From Coptis chinensis (lineage: Eukaryota; Streptophyta; Magnoliopsida; Ranunculales; Ranunculaceae), in contig JADFTS010000068.1 of assembly GCA_015680905.1 (NCBI GenBank), positions 62,001-126,000 of the forward strand: 64,000 nt of DNA. Reading direction: 5' to 3'. The notes under the pieces were generated by a model. The model searched no databases and was not told where the DNA came from. It saw only the letters and a program-made list of their open reading frames with translations. Positions within the stretch are counted from its first letter, which is position 1. Each line of letters opens with the position of its first letter. The position numbers and the translations under genes were made by a program. Positions 1-12,394 of the stretch are shown here, in pieces.

Positions 1-1390
1 CTCTCAGGTTCCTTTTGTCTAGTTAGGGACATATTTTGAGCTGTATAATTTCCCAAGCCTGGAAGATAAGTTTAACGTACATAGCCCTATAAAAATAGAA
101 CAAGCCCTTAACCTCGAAAAAGTTGTTACTTAGATGATAGATCCAATGACTAAACAGTGACGTACTTGAGCCTTACACTTGATTTACACTTGATGATTTG
201 TATGTATTTGTGAACTAGTCTATAAATTTAGAGAATCTTCTCGAATAAATTGGATTGCATAGAGCAGTATTTTTATGTACTAATTTGAAACTCGCCGCCA
301 TAAATTATGCTTGATTGAATGAGGTTGAGCGATGAAAAATCGACCCGGTGTTTCGTTTCCCGCCGCACTAAGAAATCACACACTATTTAGACTTTCTAAA
401 TAATTAGAGAATCAAAATTGAGAGCTTTGGATTGCAGGATTTGCAGGTGTGCTCAGAGTCTCATACCGCCTGAGTGAATTCTTTAAGCATCAAATTCACT
501 GTTCATTACTTCAGTGTTGAGCACCTAATCTGGGCATCTGGCAGCATTATTATGGGTATGACCCGATTATGTACAAATCTGGTCCCTCTTTGTACGTGCT
601 ATAAAATGACCATTATACTGGTACTTCTTTCCTGTGTTCAAGGTGCATTTGTGTGCGGATGGTCTGATAAATGATGTTCCAAAGCATTTATTGAGAAATA
701 TACGTTTATCCAACCAAAAACAATTCTTAGGGGAGCATGTATTGTCGTGCTAAGGAGTTGCCATTGTTACAGTTAATGATCCTTTGAGACAAGTTTTTAA
801 ATATTCCCTTGAGAAACAGGCATTGATAATAACAACTTTGGAAATGCACGTGGCACATTGGTACCATGCCATAAGCGAAGAATAAAAAAAACTGAGCACA
901 TAAATAATCACTTCATAAAAGTTTAATTTATTTGCCTAGTTAAAATGCACAACAAGTACAAGAAGTTGCGGGGAACAATTTTGCCTAGTTTTTGCTAGAA
1001 TGCTTGATGCCACAAGGAGGCAGAGACCAAGATTCTCATTCTCCTGCTACTAACTCGTCCTCTCCTGCCAATCCGGCCTACTCGTAGTTAGGTTGCATTA
1101 CGCGTGCGTGTCTAACTAGCAATTTGTATTAAGAAGGAAGAATAGAATTACAAGAGATAGATTCTCAATTGTACTGATACTTTAATTCTCATAAACTTGT
1201 TACTATCCTCACAAGACACGAAATGCAATCAGCAGGCTCCAAAAAGGCCCACCATCACTGGAGCAACATTTACTCACTTGTGTACCGGACACAACAACCC
1301 ACATGACTACCCACAACCTTCTTATCTCTAGTGTTCACAGATGCGTACAACTCGTATTAAAAACACCTAACAATAGGAGCCATTCCAGCA
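1..1390. other. Intergenic DNA, no gene recognised
   Basis: AT-rich sequence with many stops in all frames. The longest open stretch (474-674) has no recognisable domain. I see no repeat, RNA gene or exon cluster here. The end nearest the OVATE gene probably holds its promoter. Confidence 0.5.
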
Positions 1391-1400
1391 CTATATATAC
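1391..1400 (+). promoter_or_regulatory. TATA box of the OVATE-family gene
   Basis: CTATATATAC lies 105 bp upstream of the ATG at 1505. That is the expected distance for a plant TATA box followed by a short leader. The leader (about 1425-1504) is A-rich with no upstream intron sign. Inferred from position and sequence only. Confidence 0.45.
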
Positions 1401-1504
1401 AGTTATGCGCACAAACACACACCATATTATATATTCAGTGCCATAGAATTATGTCTAAAAGAATATCACTGTAAACACTTCTTTAATTTTAACTTGTACA
1501 AGCA

Positions 1505-1810
1505 ATGGAAGCTAAGAAACTCACTGAGAAGAGAATGAAGAAGCATTCGAGACACTACACAGCTACACTAAGCTTTTCAGCGAGTTTGCCCAATGACGTT
1601 CAAGGGGTGTATGCTGATAGTATATGTGCAGTGAAGTACACTATGGACCCATTTGTAGATTTGAGAGAATCAATACTAGAGATGATCAAGAATGTGGGCG
1701 TTCGGAACTGGGAGGAGATGGAGGAGTTAATTTATTGTTACGTGGTTCTCAATTCGTCCGAAATCCATGGATTTATTGTACAAGCTTTCCTTAGTTTATG
1801 TTGTTCTTAA
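1505..1810 (+). CDS. Small OVATE family protein (transcriptional repressor)
   Basis: A 101-residue single-exon protein. Residues about 40-96 match the OVATE domain: a Val-Lys-Tyr-Thr-Met-Asp-Pro-Phe start, then DLRESILEMIKNVGV, WEEMEELIYCYVVLNSS and a closing HGFIVQAF. The first 20 residues are Lys/Arg-rich (KKLTEKRMKKHSRHY) and could serve as a nuclear localisation signal. OVATE proteins are plant nuclear repressors that act with TALE homeodomain partners and TRM proteins to set organ shape and cell growth. This member is short: many are 150-400 residues, but small forms with little beyond the domain exist. The ATG is chosen because it opens the only long frame and follows a TATA box. Codons are intact and there is no sign of decay. 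The nearest neighbour is a Copia fossil starting about 235 bp downstream. The family call is firm; the exact subgroup is not. Confidence 0.85.
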   Translation: MEAKKLTEKRMKKHSRHYTATLSFSASLPNDVQGVYADSICAVKYTMDPFVDLRESILEMIKNVGVRNWEEMEELIYCYVVLNSSEIHGFIVQAFLSLCCS

Positions 1811-2045
1811 TAATTCTTTTAATTTCTTTTCGTGAAATGAATAAGATGTTCTATTAAGTTAACACAGAACTCATTCTAGACTTCTAGTATACGCAGCTGG
1901 AAGTTTTTGAATGATTTTTTTTCTTATTCTTTCTGTCCTACACTAATCAAGTAATCATAGTAAACCTTTTGTGCTTCTCTAGCTCTGGCAATTCACTGAC
2001 AAGAAAGATGTAATTTGAAGCTAGGTTCATTACAGTATTACACCA

Positions 2046-2362
2046 GGTAGAAAACAACAACCAAAGAGACAAAACACAAGATTTATAGTAGTTCGGTGCT
2101 ATTGCGGCAACCTAGGTCCACTGGAGAAGAAAGAGATTTATTGCTTGATTGATTTTTAGGGTTCTATTACATAGATATATATAGGCACAACACAAGTGCA
2201 CAATCGTCTGTGTTGTTTCTAAAAAGAGTGGAGTCTTCCCTTTATAGAAACACACAAATCTATTGAACCATCCGCGAACCGACTAGAGGCGTGCAGCGGC
2301 TTCATCTTGCACTGGCCCGAAGGGCACACGCTGTCTCTTTCTTCTCCCACACTCCCCTCAAG
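2046..2362 (-). repeat. Downstream LTR of the Copia fossil
   Basis: Shares long blocks with 6739-7005, including AACACAAGTGCA and the run GAGTGGAGTCTTCC. It carries about 65 bp not found in the other copy. Confidence 0.7.
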
Positions 2363-5300
2363 TTGGTGCGAAGATATCTAGCGAGCCCAATTTGGAGGAG
2401 TATATCATGGAACTTGGAAGCTGGAAGTCCTTGGTAAAATGTTTGCAAGCTGTTGGTCACTACAAACAAAGGAGGTAGTAACAATGTTAGACTATACTTT
2501 TCACGCGACAAAATGACAGTCCAACTTCAATATGCTTAGTTCTCTCATGGAACACCAGATTTTTTTTGCGAATGTGCATTGTAACTTGATTATCCGCGGT
2601 AAAAGTGTAGTTGGCATATGCAAACCAAAGTATAAATCCTTTAGAAGGGCTCGCTACCATATAATTTCAGCGGTGGTGGAAGCCATAGCCCTAAAGCGAG
2701 CCACCACATTCTATTTCTTGCTCTTCCAAGTGACCAAATTACCTCCCACAAAGGTACAATAACCAGAAGTAGACCACCAATCAACTGGACATCATGCCCA
2801 ATCAACATCTGTATATGTAGTAATAGATGTATGCCCATTTTCTCGCATCCAAATACCTCTACCTGACGACCCTTTCAGATATTGCAATATTCTAGAAACT
2901 ACATTCATATGTTGAGTCCTTTGAGCTGTGCATAAAGCGACTAACCAAACTTTTATGCATAAAAATATCTGGTCGGGTAATAGTTAAATATATTAGTTTA
3001 CCAACTAATCGTTGATATTGATCAATGTCAGTAAGAAGATCACCGATGTTGTCCAACTTGGCTCCACTATCAGTTGGAGAATCAGATGGTTTTACCCCCA
3101 GCTTTCATACTTCACACAAAAAAATCCAACCGCATACTTTCTTTGATTAAGAAATATGCCCCTCTTTAAATAGGCAATTTTGATCCCAAGAAAGTACTTC
3201 ATAATACCAAAATCCTTGATGGTGAATTTCTTGTGTAGTATAGGTCCTTGAGCTTAGAGATTTTGATATGGTCATTACATAACTAACTATGTCATCAACA
3301 TAAATAAAAAACAACAACCAAGCATGACCTCGCTAGACTTAACAAATAATGAAGGATCAACATCACTCCGCTTAAGACTGGTCATGACTATAACAGAACT
3401 GAGCTTGGCATACCATGCTCGTGGAGATTGTTTAAGTCCATAGATAGCCTTTTTTAACTTGTATACTAATCCAACCTTAGCCTCCTTTGGATGTCCAGGT
3501 GGGATGCTCATATACACTTCTTCTTTAAGATCACCTTATAAGAATGCATTTTTAACATCCATCTGAAATAATTTCCAGTCTTGATTTACAGCTAGAGATA
3601 CAAGAACTCTAAATGTGTTCATCTTTGCAACTGGTGCAAAAGTCTCCTTGTAGTCCTGACTATATGTTTGGGCGAATCCCCTTGCAATGAGTCGAGCTTT
3701 AGGCCTCTCTAAAGAACCATCACTGTTGAACTTGTTTCTGAACACCCAACGACAATCAACTGTCTTCTTTCCGTAAGGTAGCATAACAATCTCCCAAGTT
3801 TTTTTCTTGTCTAGAGCCGCGAAGTTCTTCTTGCATTGCCTTTCTCCATCTTGGGCCGAGAATTAGCTTCTCTAAAGTTCTTTGGTTGTTTGCACATCAT
3901 CGACTAAACTTAAGAAAACATGATGAGATGAAGTGATATTGGCATAGATTATATACTCCTGTAGAGGATATGAAACGTCAAGCAATGAATAAAAATTCTG
4001 ATGAGTCACTGGAGGATGTCATTCTCTATAGGATTTATAGTAATCCTTGAGAGTTACTGGAGGTCATCTCTCTCCTTCAGATTGTCGAGGAACTGGATGG
4101 GCTTGAGAATCAGGTGTAGCGCGCACGTGCCTTAGTTCTTCAGTGGGTGAGGGCGCACGCGCCTTTGTCTGAATAGGCCCAACTATAATAGGCCTAACAC
4201 GAGAATCAGAATCAAGAACTTTTGCAGTGAGAGGGTGCACGCGCCTTAGTTCTCGATGGGTGAAAGAAGCGCTGCACCTCTATATATGTGCAATGTCTTC
4301 TTCAAGACAAAAGCCAATAACTTCAAGGTAGGAACCATACCTTCACCAATCTTTTTGGGAGGTGCCAAATCTGCAAACACTCCCGACCAATTCCCAAACA
4401 CGCTAGAGCTTGAAAGAAAGCTTGATTCTACAAATCATACATCCGCGAGACAACCAGGTTTTCCTATGGCGGATTGTAACATATGTAACCTTTACGTGTG
4501 GTAGAATAACCAAAAAAATACATCGAGTTGCTTTAGCATCAAATTTATCTCAATGAATAGTTTCTGTCGATGTACATAACAAACACACCGAAAACCCACG
4601 GATGAGGAGATCCAACGACCTAGACTTGAGAGCACTTCCAATGGTGACTTAAAACCAAGAACCCGACTAGGAAGGCGATTAATCGGATAGGCAGCCAGCT
4701 TAAGGCGCCATGAGACCAATATTGCCTAGGAACATTCATGCCTAACATAAGAGCCGCGAGTAGTCTCAAGAAGATGTTTGTTTTTCTTTACCACACCATT
4801 CTATTGAGGTGTGCCAACCACGCCTAGTTTGATGAATTATCTCCGGCTATGAAGGTACTCAGAAATGCACCCTTTGCAAAATTCATGCCATCTTCGGATC
4901 TAAACATCTTGATTTTTAGCACCAAACTGATTAGTAACCATATTGTGAAAATCTTTGAAAACAATCACAACCTCGTCTCTTGATTTCAACAAATATAACC
5001 ATGTAGCACGAGATTTATCATCAATAAACAACACAAAATACTTATAGTCATCATAAGAATTAAAGGGAGCAAGTCCCCATTAATCAAAGTTGATTAACTC
5101 AAACAAATTATTAGACATAGTATCACGAGTTTGGAAAAGTTAAACGAGTTTGTTTAGAAAATTGACAAACATCACAAACATCATCGAGTTTATAGAAACA
5201 TCGCGGAAACAAATTTGATAGGATACAAACTAGATGGATGCCCACATCTTTTATGCAAAATTGCAAAGTCGACTTTCAACTAAACCACTAGCTTGACCGC

Positions 5301-6738
5301 CTTCTTATGAGACTTCAACAAATAGAGCCTTATTGGAATAAATTCCTTCACCAATCGTCCTCTTGACTTTCGATCCTAAAAGACGATAGAGTTAGGAAAA
5401 AAATGACATCACAATTTAAAAAAATTTATAATTTTTCCAACGATAGAAGTTGGACAAGGAAGGAAGGAACAACAAAGCGTCACTCTTGAGACTTAAATAA
5501 AAAAATCCACTGACCCATTACTTATAATGGGAACGGTGGATCCATTGGCTATGGAAATATTATGTTTTTTGGTTTTGGACACAAAATTATGGACAGAGGT
5601 AGGGCAATTAGCCATATGATCAGTAGCCCCCGAATCAATTATCTATGAGTTACTATTTTTTGGCATAGTGAAATAAGTATGTAAATTACCTGACACATGA
5701 GTTGAGACATATTGACCTTTGCTAGATGGCATGGACTTAGTGAGTTGTTGGAGAATTTGACTCAACTTATGACTAATATCTGCGTTGGAAATTGATGTCT
5801 CAGTTACTGCATCATGATCTTTTTTGGACAGTTCCCTTTTAAGATACGGATGTAATTTCCAATAACGGTCCTTGGTGTGCTAGTTTTTTTCACAATGATC
5901 ACAGTGAGTCGGTTCCCTTTTTCCCTTACTTTTTTTTGAATCCCTGCGACTTCTTTCGAAAATCGTTTTCTGCCAGTAGTATAGTAGATTCAGAGATTGA
6001 AGACTTCAACTCAGAGTTCATGGTTTTCTTCCTTGTTTCCTCTCTCTGAATAGTTGCACAAACAGCAGCACTTGAAGGAAGAGTGCTTTCAATTAGAATA
6101 TTATTTTCCATATTTTCATATTCTGGTTTAAGACTACAAAATATTGCAAAGATTTTATCCTCTTCAGCCCGTTTCAAAAAGTCTTTAGCATCTCCTGGTG
6201 TATGGGCGATATATGTTTAACTCATCCCACAATTTCTTCAGATTCCCAAGGTGTTCTGTAAAAGTCTTCTCATCTTGTTGCAAAACACTGATTGTAAGTT
6301 GAAGTTAAAAAACACAGGCAGAATTATTATGGTTTCCGTATAAATCTTCAATTGAATCCTACATCTCTTTTGCAGAATCAGAGAAAGTAAAAATTCCAGC
6401 AGTAGTTGACTCCATCGAATTGAGTAACCAAGATCGAACAAGCTGATCATTGGAAATCCAATTCTTATATTCGGCATCATCAATGGCGGGACACACTTTT
6501 GCACCAGCAATGAACCCTAGTTTTTCTTTTGCCACCTAGAGATAATGAAATAGCCCTAAGACCAAAATATATAGTTTGTTCCATTCAAAAGAATTGATGG
6601 CGTTTTCAACCGGGATTTGATTCGATCTCTGTTATTCTGACAAACTTTGGGTTTGGTTTTGGATTTGTCATAGTTTTTTTTTTTAAGTAAGTTGAGGTTG
6701 ATTGAGAGAAGAGATTAAACGCTCCGCTCGATACAATA

Positions 6739-7005
6739 TGAAAACAACAACCAATCAAAAAGACAAAACACAAGATTTATAGTGGTTCGGTGCTATTGCG
6801 ACAACCTACGTCTACTGGAAAATAAAGAAATTTATTGCTTGATTGATTTTTAGGGTTATATTACAGAGATATATATAAACACAACACAAGTGCATTAATT
6901 GTCTATGTTGTTTCTAAAAGAGTGGAGTCTTCCTTTTATAACACACAAACCTATCGAAATCTATCGAACTCTCTTTCTTCTCCCCACACACCCAAACATC
7001 CACTA
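6739..7005 (-). repeat. Upstream LTR of the Copia fossil
   Basis: Partner of 2046-2362. On the minus strand it starts near TGTTTGGGTGTG and is followed by a TTGTATCGAGC stretch that resembles an initiator-tRNA primer-binding site. Confidence 0.7.
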
Positions 7006-8862
7006 ATAAGGATGAATAACGAAATGCAAGCACGTACTATGTCAAATTGTCAATTACAAAATGATGGTAAAAGTAAGCTAACTTCTAGTAATTAATGATA
7101 CTAGTCGTACTTGCTCAGACCACCCAGACCCAATGAGCTACCAGTTACAAAAGCAAATGTTTTCTGCCAGATGTGTTTACGCCTAGATGGCTTAAGTACC
7201 AGTTCAGAGTCCGTGACGTGCACAAAAAGACACCGAAAATTTTGACACTGGTACTTTCCTGGCAATTTCAGGGAAAATTGTGGTTTCAGCCCATTGAAAC
7301 TTCAGCCATTTTCAAGACGTAAATCATTTTTCTCGTTCTTAGTTTGAAAATGCAGGTAACAAATTGGACTCCTCACTCCTCAGCCACTATGGCCAATTGG
7401 GCATTGCGTTTTTTTGTCATTGACTGTATTTTCTTCATAAATCCCTTTCGATTGCTTTGCTCTTAGTACAAAGCAGAACACAAGTTTGCTTTAGACCTTT
7501 TTAGTCTCTTTTTTTCTCACTATCCACTTTAGACCTTTAGTCACCAAAAGAAGAAACAAACATTTTTCTCAACAAGCAACTTGAATTGGTTTCCTGGGGA
7601 CAGGTTAGGGAAAATTCATAGACTTGGTCAATTAGAGTCATAAACGAAACTGCTAAAAATATGTGATGCCGCTAATTAGAACTCAATTTAGACACTTCTA
7701 ACACTTCTAAATAACTATTAGAATTCAATTATATACCGCTAGACCTACTAATCCGACTTACTAATTCATGCCTATTGATTTACATCAAAACACGAGTTCT
7801 GCCGTGCATGTCAATGCAAACCGGCCAACATTGCCAGAATGAGATGATTTTAATTTACATAAATAAATAAATTATATAATTAAAGATGGAGAGAAAAATA
7901 TTTTGTTTTTAACCCACTTTTTCCCTGAATATACTTCTCATTAATTTTTTTTTTTTTCCCCAAACCCTTATACAAATCTCTAAAATCTTCTGTTACACCC
8001 ACCAGATCACTCATTCTGCAAGTTTGCAACAACTAAAATTACAACTTCCATTTGTATCTTCTATTTTACCCATGAATTGAGATTAAGTACATTTGCCAAC
8101 AAGGCTTTCGTTGTACCCAAACTTTGTATAAGTTTCTCATCCAAGTATAAAGAAATGTCATCTCTCATCATCGTCTTATAACAAGATATCCACTATTTTT
8201 TTTTTTAAATGACAATTAATAGTTCTATAATGATTTTGTTTTTAAAAAATAAGTCATAAAAAATAAGAGTTAAAATGAACAATGATAGAGGAAGAGGAAA
8301 AATCATAGTTTTTTTTTTGTTTGGTAAAGATGAAAAAAAGTAGAGAAATATGAGAAGAAAGAAAAACTTACTTAATTGGTTTTACATTTTTCACTTAAGA
8401 GAAAATGTAATACCAAGAATCTTACTACTTGGCTCAACAAGCATCAAAAAGTATAAGTTCATAGTTAATTTGATAGATTTGTTACTTGGCACTAGTCATT
8501 CCTAAGAATATTAAAATCTAATTTATCACTTAGTTAAAATGTTATAGTTTTTTTTTTTTTTTTTTTAAAAAATAAAAATGTTATTGTTGTTGCACATATA
8601 ATATTGGCTTGCAAACATGTTCATATTACTTCAAGTTTAACTTACATAATTTATCTAATAGTATACACATCATCATACTTGCCTTAACTTGGTCCACTAT
8701 GAATGAGTGGCTTGCTGCAGAAAGTGATGATATCAGGTTTCACAAATATAAAACTTAAGAACATTTTTTTTAGCTGAATCACCAACTAACATTAATACAA
8801 TCTTATATAACTCCGGCTCATTCATAATTATCATTGAACCATGCACATAGCCCTCCCTCTCC
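7006..8862. other. AT-rich intergenic DNA
   Basis: No gene, RNA or clear element recognised. The stretch contains several poly-T and poly-A runs (for example near 7950, 8200 and 8550) and ends in a pyrimidine tract leading into a CA microsatellite. Confidence 0.5.
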
Positions 8863-8867
8863 TCTCC

Positions 8868-8903
<36 letters not shown>

Positions 8904-10336
8904 AATATGGTCAATCCAAGTTGACTTTTCTATTGTATGTACTTGAAAAGAGATCCTAATTTCCCCATCTAGTGGGGAAAAATTCTAATTGGCTCATCTA
9001 GATGGGGGTAATACTAGTTAACCCAACAACTTATTGAGTCTTAGTTGAAGAGAAACTGTGAATTATGATCATATTATCTATGGTCATTAGATCTTTATTC
9101 AAGAGTGGAATTCAATTAAAGATGGAAACTAACCTAGAATCTCTAATAATTACATAAACAATAAAAAAATGAGAGAAATGATCAATGCTTTTATTTTTAA
9201 TCTTACTTCTTATTTATTAATTTATTTTAGGAAAATATTGACGGGCCTATAGTGATTCTTCTACCGCCATTAATTGATTCTGATTTATTTCCATTTTGTT
9301 TTCTTTCTTTCTTAAATGCCTTTTGTTATTTTCACTTAATTTCTTAAACATTATTGAAGTAATATTGCTATACTAAAGTCTACACCCAAAACGTTATAGA
9401 TGCCAACTCTCGATGACATGCTCTCCATGATCCCCAATTTCATCTTTTAGCTTCTACTTAAAACACTTTTAGGTAATTTATATATTTTTTTTTTCCGTTA
9501 CTCACCACATTCGCATATCACCATTTCACCTCTTCCCTAAGCAAATTGAGTTGATTGCAAGTTAAGTCATGTTCCATTAGACAACATATATTCGTTAGAG
9601 AAAAAAAACTGTAACTTACGTACCATCTAGTGTTCCAAAAGAGATGAATTAATAAATAAAGGAATTTAGGGGAGTTTTGAGGGGACATATAGTTATTATA
9701 CAATTTCAATCAATTTTAATAAAACATTCAAATATGTTGAGACTTGAGAGCACCTTAGCTTGAAAGAAAAAGAACAAATTGAATATGAGAATAGAGTAAA
9801 TTTTTACAATTGGACTATGGAACAAGTTATTGATAGTAAATTGCACAAGAGGCGGCGTTACCTTTTTCATCTCATTGATTGATTAGAACGAATTTGTGGA
9901 CAAGCTTGTCCACAAACATCAATTTTTCATTGGTCCAATCAATTTTTAGGCAGAAAAACACACTTTTCGGGGCAGCTAAATAGTTTTTTCAGGAAGCAAA
10001 ACCACCAATCAGCACTTGATGTTTTTGTGGACAACAAACAGTTGCCTTTCCACAAATTTGTTCGGTTGATTGATTGACAAATGTGTATTTGATTCATTAA
10101 TAATAGAATAGTGGTAGACAATTTTTTTAGTTTATTTATTTTATTTGATTAAAAAAATATCATAATCAACATTATTTCAGCATCACCTAAATTGATAATA
10201 ATATCTCAAATGAAAAATAATAAAAACATACAAAATATCTTAACCTCGATCAATACGCCCCAAGTAACGTATCACTCTCACGTCTCAACAAGAAATTAAA
10301 TAAAGTGGTCACCAAAGCAAGATTAGCCGTAAGTAA
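8863..10336 (+). repeat. 1.5-kb tandem duplication, copy A
   Basis: Begins at a CT tract and CA microsatellite (about 8863-8899) and ends at AGATTAGCCGTAAGTAA. The same sequence in the same order occurs at 10463-11978. The first 150 bp (to about 9030) form a separate dispersed repeat with a third copy, inverted, near 30588-30805. A conserved 60-codon minus-strand open frame at 9939-10121 is identical in copy B, but it resembles no family I know and its identity may reflect recency only. Confidence 0.9.
9893..9916. repeat. Perfect 24-bp palindrome in copy A
   Basis: TTTGTGGACAAG is followed directly by its own reverse complement. The matching site in copy B (about 11549-11572) has one mismatch. 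A further imperfect inverted match (AATTTGTGGA) lies near 10050, so the segment from about 9873 to 10080 could be a small hairpin element. Confidence 0.7.
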
Positions 10337-10462
10337 AAAAAATTAGCGAGATGACATATTTTGTTTTTCTTTGACATGTTTCATAGTAAAACAATGACCT
10401 AATAAACAACTTAGGGTTAGTTAGTGATGCCCCCTAGATTAGCCAATTAGGATTCTCTCTCT

Positions 10463-11978
10463 CTCTCTCTCCCCCACACACACACACACAAAACCTGGTC
10501 AATCCAAGTTGACTTTTTTTTTTTGTGTGTCTTGAAGTAGATCCTAATTTCCCATCTAGTGGGGAAAATCCTAATTAGCTCATCTAGTTGGGCGTATCTT
10601 AGTTAACCCAACAACTTATTGAGTCTTAGTTGAAAGAGAACTGTGAATTATGATCATTTTATGTATGGTCATTAGATATTTATTCAAGAGTGAAATTCAA
10701 TTAAAGATGGAAACTAACCCTAGAATCTCTAATAATTACATAAACAATAAAAAAAAAAAAAAGAGAAAATGATCAATGCTTTTACTTTTAATCTTACTTC
10801 TTATTTATTAATTTATTTTAGGAAAATATTGACGGGCCTATAGTGATTCTTCTACCGCCATTAATTGATTCTGATTTATTTCTATTTTGTTTTCTTTCTT
10901 TCTTAAATGCCTTTTGTTATTTTTCACTTAATCTCTTAAACATTATTGAAGTAATATTGCTATACTAAAGTCTACACCCAAAACGATATAGATGCCAACT
11001 CTCGATGACATGCTCTCCATGATCCCCAATTTCATCTTTTAGCTTCTACTTAAAGACACTTTTAGGTAATTTATATTTTTTTTCCGTACTCACCACATTC
11101 ACATATCACCATTTCACCTCTTCCCTAAGCAAATTGAGTTGATTGCAAGTTAAGTCATGTTCCATTAGACAACATATATTCGTTAGAGAAAAAGAACTGT
11201 AACTTACGTACCATCTAGTGTTCCAAAAGAGATGAATAAAGGAATAAAAAGGAATTTAGGAGTTTTGAGGGGACATATAGTTATTATACAATTTCAATCA
11301 ATTTTAATAAAACATTCAAATATGTTGAGACTTGAGAGCATCTTAGCTTGAAAGAAAAATAACAAATCGAATATGAGAATAGAGTAAATTTTTACAATTG
11401 GACTATGGAACAAGTGATTGATAGTAAATTGCACAAGAGGTAATATGAGAATAGAGTAAATTTTTACAATTGGACTATGGAACAAGTGATTGATAGTAAA
11501 TTGCACAAGAGGTGGCGTTACCTTTTTCATCTCATTGATTGATTAGAACGAATTTGTGGACAAGCTTGTCTACAAACATCAATTTTTAGGCAGAAAAACA
11601 CACTTTTCGGGGCAGCTAAATAGTTTTTTCAGGAAGCAAAACCACCAATCAGCACTTGATGTTTTTGTGGACAACAAACAGTTGCCTTTCCACAAATTTG
11701 TTCGGTTGATTGATTGACAAATGTGTATTTGATTCATTAATAATAGAATAGTGGTAGACAATTTTTTTAGTTTATTTATTTTATTTGATTAAAAAAAATG
11801 TCATAATCAACATTATTTCAGCATCACCTAAATTGATAACAATATCTCAAATGAAAAATAATAAAAACACACAAAATATCTTAACCTCGATCAATACGCC
11901 CCAAGTAACGTATCACTCTCACGTCTCAACAAGAAATTAAATAAAGTGGTCACCAAAGCAAGATTAGCCGTAAGTAAG
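10463..11978 (+). repeat. 1.5-kb tandem duplication, copy B
   Basis: Direct repeat of 8863-10336, offset about 1.6 kb, with small differences only. Compared with copy A it has one extra 72-bp internal unit (11370-11513) and lacks about 20 bp between two ATCAATTTTT repeats near 11580, a typical short-repeat deletion. It ends about 400 bp before the ATG of the EEP gene and so borders, or forms part of, its promoter. Confidence 0.9.
11370..11513 (+). repeat. 72-bp tandem duplication inside copy B
   Basis: The unit starting AATATGAGAATAGAG occurs twice in a row (11370 and 11442). Copy A has it once, so this arose after the 1.5-kb duplication. Confidence 0.85.
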
Positions 11979-12179
11979 CCACTAAAATTTCTTATTGATC
12001 AAAATTTATAGAAGTTGTCGGTGGAAATTACTAAAATATCAAAAACAAACCCACCTTAAAAATTTTAAAAGGAAGACAAGACAGAGGTCATATACTCATA
12101 TCATCATATGCATGAATCAAATAATTTCATAATCACAAAACGAGTACATGTTTCACATTAGCTTAGCTGGACCCAGTCA

Positions 12180-12394
12180 CAATCCAGCCCAACCCGGCCC
12201 AGCTCACTTGATTCTCATTCTTCTATCATCTCAAAAACCATACAACAACAAACGTTTCTCTCTTCTCTTCTTCTTCAAAACTTCTCACATTTCAGCTTCT
12301 TCCTTAAAAAACCATAAACACATTCATAGGAATCTTTCTCTTTTCTATTCTTATCTATTCTTTCAACAACAACAACACAACAAGTGCTTTGTTC
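12180..12394 (+). promoter_or_regulatory. Probable 5' leader of the EEP/EF-hand gene
   Basis: A pyrimidine-rich stretch (TTCTCTCTTCTCTTCTTCTT near 12255) with ACAACAACAA runs, typical of plant 5' UTRs, ends at the ATG at 12395. No convincing TATA box was placed. The start site is inferred only. Confidence 0.4.

Larger units (their letters stand above)
2046..7005 (-). mobile_element. Copia-type LTR retrotransposon fossil
   Basis: A roughly 5-kb element read on the minus strand. Similar terminal segments lie at about 2046-2362 and 6739-7005, and a primer-binding-site-like stretch follows the upper LTR. From high to low coordinate come gag (about 6540-5900) with a zinc knuckle, protease and integrase remnants (about 5650-4750), then reverse transcriptase (about 3784-3250) with a Copia-type core including an AIYGLKQSPRAWY-like segment, and an RNase H remnant. 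The pol order, with integrase before reverse transcriptase, identifies Copia. It is broken, with many breaks. The LTRs differ by many substitutions and one has extra sequence, so insertion is old. Exact end bases and the target duplication were not resolved. Confidence 0.8.

Noticed and set aside
8871-8899. CA microsatellite as a regulatory or satellite array
   Set aside because: A short simple repeat at the edge of a larger repeat; no further structure.
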